The notes below the pieces were generated by a model, which did no database searches, was not told the origin of the DNA, and saw nothing but the letters and a program-made list of their open reading frames with translations. This document shows, piece by piece, positions 7,369-10,727 of a stretch of DNA of 10,727 nt (the first letter of the stretch is position 1; every line of letters begins with the position of its first letter). A program made the translations under genes and the position numbers. The stretch covers positions 1 through 10,727 of the forward strand of contig JBCCBB010000091.1 of NCBI GenBank assembly GCA_039814545.1, in the 5' to 3' direction. The DNA comes from CALBPI01 sp039814545 (GTDB taxonomy: Bacteria > Pseudomonadota > Gammaproteobacteria > Steroidobacterales > Woeseiaceae).

Positions 7369-7386
7369 ATCCTGCCGGGCGCACCA
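7310..7386 (+). tRNA. tRNA-Arg(CCT), intact, CCA encoded
   Basis: The 77 bases fold as a standard cloverleaf: acceptor GCGCCCG/CGGGCGC, D-arm GCTC...GAGT, anticodon stem GTGGA/TCCAT with loop TTCCTAA (anticodon CCT, reading the arginine codon AGG), T-arm GCAGG-TTCGAAT-CCTGC, discriminator A and genomic CCA at 7384-7386. The 5' flank is shared with the broken copy, so any promoter there was duplicated too; I see no good -35/-10 pair. The GNAT reading frame starts only 5 nt after the CCA. Confidence 0.97.
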
Positions 7387-7391
7387 CTCCT

Positions 7392-7847
7392 ATGACAATC
7401 ACCATTCGCGACGCGGTGCCTGACGATGTCACAGCCATCGCGCTCTACAACGCCGCTATGGCGCTCGAAACCGAAGACAAGGCACTCGACCTCGAGGTGC
7501 TCACAGCGGGCGTGCGCAACCTGCTCGAAGACGCAAACCGAGGCCACTATTGGGTCGCCGAGTCCGACGGCAAACCCATCGGCCAGGTCATGATCACGCG
7601 CGAGTGGAGCGACTGGCGTAACGCCTGGTTCTGGTGGCTGCAGAGCGTCTACATCGCGCCAGATTTCCGCCGCCGTGGCGTGTTCCGTGCGCTCTACGAA
7701 CACGTTCGCGATCAGGCGAAGGCGGCGAAGGCGTGTGGCTTGCGTCTCTACGTCGAGCACGACAATACGGCCGCCGCGGATACCTACCGCGCTTTGGGTA
7801 TGGTCGACGCCGGCTACGCCATGCTCGAACTCACTTTTAACGACTGA
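7392..7847 (+). CDS. GNAT family N-acetyltransferase
   Basis: This 151-aa GNAT-fold enzyme would transfer acetyl from acetyl-CoA to an amine on an unknown substrate. The N-terminus TITIRDAVPDDVTAIALYN is the usual beta1-alpha1 opening. Motif A is SVYIAPDFRRRGVF (about 85-98), whose RRRGVF loop binds the CoA pyrophosphate. Motif B includes LRLYVEHDNTAAADTYRALGM (about 117-137), with the common N..A...Y..LGM ending. I chose ATG 7392 although the frame stays open to 7353, because the extension would lie inside tRNA-Arg and the GNAT homology begins here. Only CTCCT separates the tRNA CCA from the ATG, so there is no Shine-Dalgarno outside the tRNA; translation may be leaderless after tRNA 3' processing. 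The peroxiredoxin gene follows after 12 nt. Confidence 0.9.
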   Translation: MTITIRDAVPDDVTAIALYNAAMALETEDKALDLEVLTAGVRNLLEDANRGHYWVAESDGKPIGQVMITREWSDWRNAWFWWLQSVYIAPDFRRRGVFRALYEHVRDQAKAAKACGLRLYVEHDNTAAADTYRALGMVDAGYAMLELTFND

Positions 7848-7859
7848 ACGGAGTCCAAC

Positions 7860-8312
7860 ATGCTGAAGCCAGGAACACGGGCACCGTCGTTCAGGCTCCC
7901 TGATGCTGACGGCGAACCTGTCACGCTAGAAGACCTCATCGCGGAAGGACCACTGGTTCTCTACTTCTACCCGGCCGATTTCACACCAGGCTGCACAAAG
8001 GAAGCCTGCGCGATTCGCGACATTCACGACGACCTCGTCGAGAGCGGCCTGCGCATCGTAGGGGTGAGTCCTCAGGACGGTGACAGCCACCAACGCTTCG
8101 CGGCCCGGCACACCCTGCCCTTCCCGTTGCTCAGCGACCCCGACAAGACGGCGGTGCGTGCCTACGACGTCGACGGCCCGCTGGGCTTCGGTGTCCGACG
8201 CGGCACCTACCTCATCGATGGCGATGGCGTCATCGTCGACGCCGTCATGGCCGACATCGCCATCACGCGCCATCTCGAGTTCATCGAACGCGCCATAGCG
8301 GCGCAAAGCTAG
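7860..8312 (+). CDS. bcp: Thioredoxin-dependent peroxiredoxin, BCP/PrxQ type
   Basis: This 150-aa atypical 2-Cys peroxiredoxin should reduce H2O2 and organic hydroperoxides in the cytoplasm using thioredoxin. The peroxidatic cysteine is C45 in the motif PADFTPGCTKEAC, with the resolving cysteine C50 five residues later, the spacing that marks BCP/PrxQ. Other family features are PxFxLPDxDG near the N-terminus, VGVSPQD (about 62-68), the FPLLSDPDK stretch, and the RGTYLIDGDG strand near the C-terminus. Length is normal. CGGAG at 7849-7853 stands 6 nt before the ATG. It is probably co-transcribed with the GNAT gene. Its TAG stop overlaps the stop of the convergent yjbQ gene and there is no terminator between them. 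The symbol is by family resemblance. Confidence 0.93.
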   Translation: MLKPGTRAPSFRLPDADGEPVTLEDLIAEGPLVLYFYPADFTPGCTKEACAIRDIHDDLVESGLRIVGVSPQDGDSHQRFAARHTLPFPLLSDPDKTAVRAYDVDGPLGFGVRRGTYLIDGDGVIVDAVMADIAITRHLEFIERAIAAQS

Positions 8313-8719
8313 GCGGCCTCGGCGACAAACGTGACAACCACCTCGCGGTGGTGCGCGGCGTGCCGGTGCTCCCAGAGAAACGCACCCTGCCAGGTACCCA
8401 GCAGAAGCTGGCCATTGCGGTAAGGAATCGACAGCGACATCTGTGTCAGCACACTGCGAACGTGTGCCGGCATGTCGTCGGGGCCCTCGTCGTCGTGCGC
8501 ATAGCGCGGATCACCATCCGGCACGAGATCACCGAAGAAGCGCTCCAGATCGCCGCGCACGGCCGGCGCCGCGTTTTCGGTAATGATCAATGAAGCGCTG
8601 GTGTGCCGAATGAACAGGTGGCAAAGCCCGGCGCCTGTCGACGGCACGCATGCCGCAACCTCGCGCGTAAATTCATAAAGCCCGCGACCACGTGTCTCGA
8701 TTGACAGCGTGCTGCTCAT
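8309..8719 (-). CDS. yjbQ: YjbQ/UPF0047 family protein
   Basis: This 136-aa protein belongs to the small YjbQ family, often labelled 'secondary thiamine-phosphate synthase' after a weak activity seen for the E. coli protein; the true role is unsettled. Signature blocks are all present: FIRHTSASLIITENA (36-50), VRGDLERFF (54-62), HDDEGPDDMPAHVRSVLT (75-92) with the conserved H75, D76 and H86, and GTWQGAFLWEHR (108-119). Length is normal. The ATG at 8719 follows the histidine-phosphatase stop by 6 nt, with no good ribosome-binding site, so translation is probably coupled. It ends tail-to-tail with the peroxiredoxin gene; the stop codons share CTAG at 8309-8312. Confidence 0.93.
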   Translation of the reverse strand: MSSTLSIETRGRGLYEFTREVAACVPSTGAGLCHLFIRHTSASLIITENAAPAVRGDLERFFGDLVPDGDPRYAHDDEGPDDMPAHVRSVLTQMSLSIPYRNGQLLLGTWQGAFLWEHRHAAHHREVVVTFVAEAA

Positions 8720-8725
8720 GCAACG

Positions 8726-9325
8726 CTAGCCAGTGTCAGTGGCAGGCAGATACGGCGCGCCGTACTTCAGCCGCAGCGTCTTGACTTTGCCAAACCAGGG
8801 GATCGTGACGATGTAGATGTTGTCGTATTCGTCCTCACCGATTTCGGGCACCTTCTTGCTGCCACCCAGCTCGGCGATCATGGGTGCGATGGTGTTGCTG
8901 TGGCCGACGATGAGCACAATTTTGCCCTTGTGCCGCTCGACAATATCGACGACGGCCTGCTCGACGTTACTGACATCGAAAGGCCTCGGATCGAGGCCTG
9001 CCGCACGCGCAGCGGGCCTGGCCGTGTCCACGGTACGGCGGTACTGCGACACATAGATGGCATCGACACCGGCCACGACGTCGAGGTCGGCGAGCACACG
9101 TTCGAGTTCGAGGGCGCGCTGGATACCCGCGGTGGACAGGCCGGGATTCTCAGCGGGAGTCTCCGCCTTCTCGGCGTGGCGAACAAACAGCAAGGTCGTC
9201 GTGGCCTGGGACTCAAAAAACCAGGCAAGGCCGATGCAGGCCGTGATGACCAGCAAGAGGCTGATCGTCCGGTTGCGTCGCCGACGACGGCGGCGCGCCT
9301 GTCTTTCCATCTCGTTGTAGGCCAC
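8726..9325 (-). CDS. Membrane-anchored histidine phosphatase family protein
   Basis: This 199-aa protein has a strongly basic start (RRRRRRR at 11-17), one membrane segment (about 21-37) and a histidine-phosphatase domain that the positive-inside rule places in the periplasm. The catalytic RH motif is FVRHAEKAE (R49, H50, the phospho-accepting histidine), the second basic site is SQYRRTVDTA (R96/R97), and the second catalytic histidine is H142 in VGHSNT. The protein is short for the branch and the substrate cannot be told. The longest start is GTG at 9325; ATG at 9310 would remove five residues and is almost as likely, as neither has a clear Shine-Dalgarno. It sits between a small membrane protein gene (44 bp upstream) and yjbQ (6 bp downstream), probably one operon. 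Confidence 0.88.
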   Translation of the reverse strand: MAYNEMERQARRRRRRRNRTISLLLVITACIGLAWFFESQATTTLLFVRHAEKAETPAENPGLSTAGIQRALELERVLADLDVVAGVDAIYVSQYRRTVDTARPAARAAGLDPRPFDVSNVEQAVVDIVERHKGKIVLIVGHSNTIAPMIAELGGSKKVPEIGEDEYDNIYIVTIPWFGKVKTLRLKYGAPYLPATDTG

Positions 9326-9369
9326 GCGCCGGAGCTTATCTCAGAACGTTCCGAAGCCGCCAGCGGGCG

Positions 9370-9711
9370 TCATTCATCGACGACGCGATAGTCGCCTTCG
9401 ATGGTCGAGCGAGGGCCGCCCTGCTCTGGCCCCTGGGCACCGCCACCGGTTCCAGAGCCGGGGCCGTGCGTCGGGCGGGAACGCGCATTGCGCAGCATCT
9501 GGCGACGCCACCACCAAAAGCGCACCGCAAAGGCCACCGCCAGCGCGGCAGCGAGTGCGAGAAACGCCAGCAAGAGCACGCCGCCGACGATGATGGCGAC
9601 GACGAACATCACGGCGCCTGCGATGGCACCCAGCACTCGCGCGACGGGTGAGGCCGCGGCGTTGCTGCCGCCAAAGCCGATTTGAGTCAATCGCGGATCC
9701 TGAGAGTTCAT
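9370..9711 (-). CDS. Small membrane protein, hypothetical
   Basis: This 113-aa protein has no family I can name with certainty. It has a short polar N-terminus, a long hydrophobic stretch (about 26-63; one long or two short membrane helices with glycines in the middle), then FWWWRRQMLRNARSRP at the membrane edge, a Gly/Gln-rich flexible region (82-99), and the acidic end IEGDYRVVDE. Similar IEGxYxxVD tails occur on small gammaproteobacterial membrane proteins (from memory). ATG 9711 is the first in-frame start that gives this sequence. The overlapping reading frame 9739-9374 is Arg-rich and looks like a shadow. It is the first gene of the three-gene minus-strand run ending in yjbQ. Confidence 0.75.
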   Translation of the reverse strand: MNSQDPRLTQIGFGGSNAAASPVARVLGAIAGAVMFVVAIIVGGVLLLAFLALAAALAVAFAVRFWWWRRQMLRNARSRPTHGPGSGTGGGAQGPEQGGPRSTIEGDYRVVDE

Positions 9712-9737
9712 TGCGTCGCCCGGTAGCCCATAGCTTC

Positions 9738-9743
9738 ATTATG
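9738..9743 (-). promoter_or_regulatory. Possible -10 element for the three-gene minus-strand run
   Basis: On the minus strand CATAAT (5/6 match to the -10) ends about 26 bp before the ATG at 9711, within a locally AT-rich stretch. A TTTTGG lies 16 bp upstream as a poor -35. The promoter would be back-to-back with that of tRNA-Ser. Confidence 0.3.
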
Positions 9744-9775
9744 GGACCATTTTACGAGACCAAAAGTCCCGAGCC

Positions 9776-9804
9776 TTGCATCGACCCCGGTCTGCAGCGA
9801 GAAT
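9776..9804 (+). promoter_or_regulatory. Possible tRNA-Ser promoter
   Basis: TTGCAT (9776-9781) and GAGAAT (9799-9804, 4/6) are 17 bp apart. The predicted start would be near 9811, a few bases before the mature tRNA at 9815. Position is the main support. Confidence 0.4.
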
Positions 9805-9814
9805 CGCCACCGTC

Positions 9815-9904
9815 GGAGGGGTGGCAGAGCGGTTGAATGCACCGGTCTTGAAAACCGGCAAGGGTTAAACTCCTTCGTGGGTTCGAATCCCACCCCCTCC
9901 GCCA
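9815..9904 (+). tRNA. tRNA-Ser(TGA), CCA encoded
   Basis: This 90-base class II tRNA has acceptor GGAGGGG/CCCCTCC, anticodon stem CCGGT/ACCGG with loop CTTGAAA (anticodon TGA at 9849-9851, reading UCA), and the long variable arm expected of serine tRNAs (AAGGGTTAAACTCCTTC region). The T-arm is GTGGG-TTCGAAT-CCCAC, the discriminator is G, and CCA is at 9902-9904. Its last 19 bases are repeated downstream (see the 147-bp repeats), and 18 bp of its T-arm occur in inverted orientation at 9960-9977. Confidence 0.97.
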
Positions 9905-10032
9905 CTTCCCTGCTCAGACATTGCGCCATCCCCAACGTCGCGAACCTGTGTCTGAAGCGGGGATTCGAACCCACGAAATAAACAATCGGGTTCGAGCCGA
10001 GGCGCGCACGGCGCGCCGAGACCGGCGAAGCC
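9886..10032 (+). repeat. 147-bp tandem repeat, unit 1 (starts with the tRNA-Ser 3' tail)
   Basis: The unit begins inside tRNA-Ser with its last 19 bases (AATCCCACCCCCTCCGCCA). A spacer follows with the inverted repeat TCAGACA/TGTCTGA (9914-9920, 9949-9955), then an inverted 18-bp T-arm copy (9960-9977), an AT-rich linker, a direct GGGTTCGA (9988-9995), and a 37-nt palindromic block (9996-10032). That block has GGCGCGC-ACG-GCGCGCC (10001-10017) and GGC-GAA-GCC (10024-10032). TCGAACCC (9965-9972) can also pair with GGGTTCGA (9988-9995). Confidence 0.93.
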
Positions 10033-10179
10033 AATCCCACCCCCTCCGCCACTTCCGTGCTCAAATATTGCGCCATCCCCAACGTCGCGACCCTGTGTCT
10101 GAAGCGGGGATTTGAACCCACGAAATAAACAATCGGGTTCGAGCCGAGGCGCGCACAGCGCGCCGAGACCGGCGGAGCC
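10033..10179 (+). repeat. 147-bp tandem repeat, unit 2
   Basis: The same 147-bp unit with about 7 substitutions and no gaps against unit 1 (about 95% identical). The 19-base tRNA-Ser tail with CCA is intact (10033-10051). Substitutions weaken the TCAGACA stem and change one base of the inverted T-arm (GGATTT for GGATTC), while the GC palindrome becomes GGCGCGC-ACA-GCGCGCC, changing only the loop. An aborted third start, AATCCCACCCCC, follows at 10180-10191 before the sequence diverges. Confidence 0.93.
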
Positions 10180-10223
10180 AATCCCACCCCCGTACTTCGC
10201 AAGTTCCCTAAAGATCAATGAGT
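10180..10223. other. End of the tRNA-Ser repeat array and junction
   Basis: After the partial third copy (10180-10191) the sequence leaves the repeat with GTACTTCGCAAG and runs 30 bp to the next promoter. I see no terminator for the tRNA-Ser transcript here, so read-through into the next gene is possible. Confidence 0.5.
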
Positions 10224-10253
10224 TTGGCGGCTGTCGACACGCACAGCTATACT
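10224..10253 (+). promoter_or_regulatory. Sigma70-like promoter for the last gene
   Basis: TTGGCG (10224-10229, 4/6) and TATACT (10248-10253, 5/6) are 18 bp apart. The predicted start near 10260 leaves a leader of about 19 nt containing GGGGGA, directly before the proposed CTG start at 10279. Confidence 0.5.
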
Positions 10254-10278
10254 CGGTGCAACCACCGGGGGAACAGCA

Positions 10279-10727
10279 CTGACGGCACGACTCGAGCTCC
10301 TGACGCACCGCCTTGCGGGTCGAGTTGCGTCCACCGTACTCGTCGGCCTCATCGCAACGATTCTCGGCTTCTTCGCCGCCCCCGCCGCGCTGGCCCAGGA
10401 AGAGAGCTTCGACCCCGAACCCGGTCTGACACGCGTCGAAATCCTTCAGGGCGCACTCGAACGTCAGGACCTGACGCAAACCGATCTCGCGTCCTACCGA
10501 ACCGAGCTTGAGCGCCTGGTTGCCGAGGCAGAGGCCTGTGACGCTGCGGTCACGCCCAGAGTCGACCAGCTTCGCGACCAGGTCGCCCAATTCGACGATC
10601 TCGGTCCTGACGACAACCCGGCCCTACTCGACCAACTCGTCGATATTCGCGCGCGCTACAACGACGCACAACAGCGTCAGGTGGCGTGCCGGCAGATTGT
10701 CAATGACGCGGGCGACCTGTTGCAGTC
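10279..10727 (+). CDS. Secreted coiled-coil N-terminus, probable DUF3772-type mechanosensitive channel (3' end outside window)
   Basis: About 149 codons are visible. A signal peptide (basic TARLELLTHRLAGR, hydrophobic VASTVLVGLIATILGFF, cleavage at ALA|QEES) is followed by acidic, heptad-like helices: VEILQGALERQDLTQTDL, then a long Leu/Asp/Gln-rich coiled coil with two cysteines (EAEACDAAV and QVACRQIV). The pattern of about 10-residue 'ALxRxDLTxxDLxxYRxxLE' followed by 'PRVDQLRDQVAQF' resembles the periplasmic DUF3772 domain at the start of some MscS-family channels; the channel domain itself is outside the window, so this is tentative. No in-frame ATG, GTG or TTG exists between the stop at 10219-10221 and GTG 10681, which lies far inside the coiled coil. 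CTG at 10279, preceded by GGGGGA and a promoter, is the best start. Confidence 0.6.
   Translation, partial: MTARLELLTHRLAGRVASTVLVGLIATILGFFAAPAALAQEESFDPEPGLTRVEILQGALERQDLTQTDLASYRTELERLVAEAEACDAAVTPRVDQLRDQVAQFDDLGPDDNPALLDQLVDIRARYNDAQQRQVACRQIVNDAGDLLQ

Noticed and set aside
7043..7400. Integrated prophage or genomic island at the tRNA genes
   Set aside because: No integrase or phage gene lies nearby; the sequences between repeated tRNA pieces are short and non-coding.
6903..7760. 285-codon minus-strand open frame with GRIRTCDQWIRNPLLYPTELRAR
   Set aside because: It reads antisense through both tRNA-Arg copies, the GNAT gene and the DUF3300 tail. The motif is antisense tRNA and is found as a spurious protein in many genomes.
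9900..10200. CRISPR array
   Set aside because: The repeat units are 147 bp, only two are full, and nearly all of each unit is conserved; there are no variable spacers and no cas genes.
9708..10202. 164-codon minus-strand open frame (and 9865-10590) with repeated GVGLASPVSARRARLGSNPIV-like segments
   Set aside because: It is antisense to tRNA-Ser and its 147-bp repeats. The 'repeated protein' is simply the translated DNA repeat; peptides such as GVGFEPTKEFNP are a familiar false product of antisense tRNA-Ser.

Overview
The window looks like chromosomal DNA from a GC-rich gammaproteobacterium (roughly 60-65% GC by eye; not computed). The signs are tRNA genes with encoded CCA, a sucA-sucB pair, outer-membrane and periplasmic envelope proteins, a PrxQ/BCP-type peroxiredoxin and a YjbQ protein. 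I cannot name the genus.

Layout. (1) 1-4135, minus strand: the 2-oxoglutarate dehydrogenase genes sucA (complete) and sucB (its last part lies beyond base 1). Together they make E1 and E2 of the TCA-cycle complex. (2) 4351-5004, plus strand: a small outer-membrane beta-barrel protein divergent from sucA, followed by a 14-bp hairpin. (3) 5355-6971, plus strand: a secreted DUF3300 protein with a His/Tyr-rich middle and a long Arg/Ser/Asn-rich disordered tail, closed by a clear Rho-independent terminator. (4) 7043-7386: a duplicated tRNA-Arg(CCT) locus. The first copy is split in its T-loop by about 80 nt of palindromes and has a decayed 3' end; the second is intact. (5) 7392-8312, plus strand: a GNAT acetyltransferase whose ATG lies 5 nt after the tRNA CCA, then a BCP-type peroxiredoxin. 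(6) 9711-8309, minus strand: a compact three-gene run of a small membrane protein, a membrane-anchored histidine phosphatase and YjbQ. YjbQ converges on the peroxiredoxin gene with a 4-nt stop-codon overlap. (7) 9815-9904: tRNA-Ser(TGA), followed by two 147-bp tandem repeats that each begin with the last 19 nt of the tRNA. (8) 10279 to the end: the N-terminus of a secreted coiled-coil protein, probably a DUF3772-type mechanosensitive channel, which appears to start at CTG.

The most unusual signal is shared by the two tRNA loci. In both, a palindromic block (37 or 80 nt) sits between a copy of the T-loop half TTCGA and a copy of the tRNA tail beginning AATCC. Two unrelated tRNAs, Arg and Ser, show the same junctions with different interiors. 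This resembles the known E. coli tyrT repeats, which carry the last 19 nt of tRNA-Tyr, but adds a T-loop palindrome and, at the Ser locus, an inverted copy of the T-arm. It may be a family of tRNA-tail elements or of tRNA-linked small RNAs.
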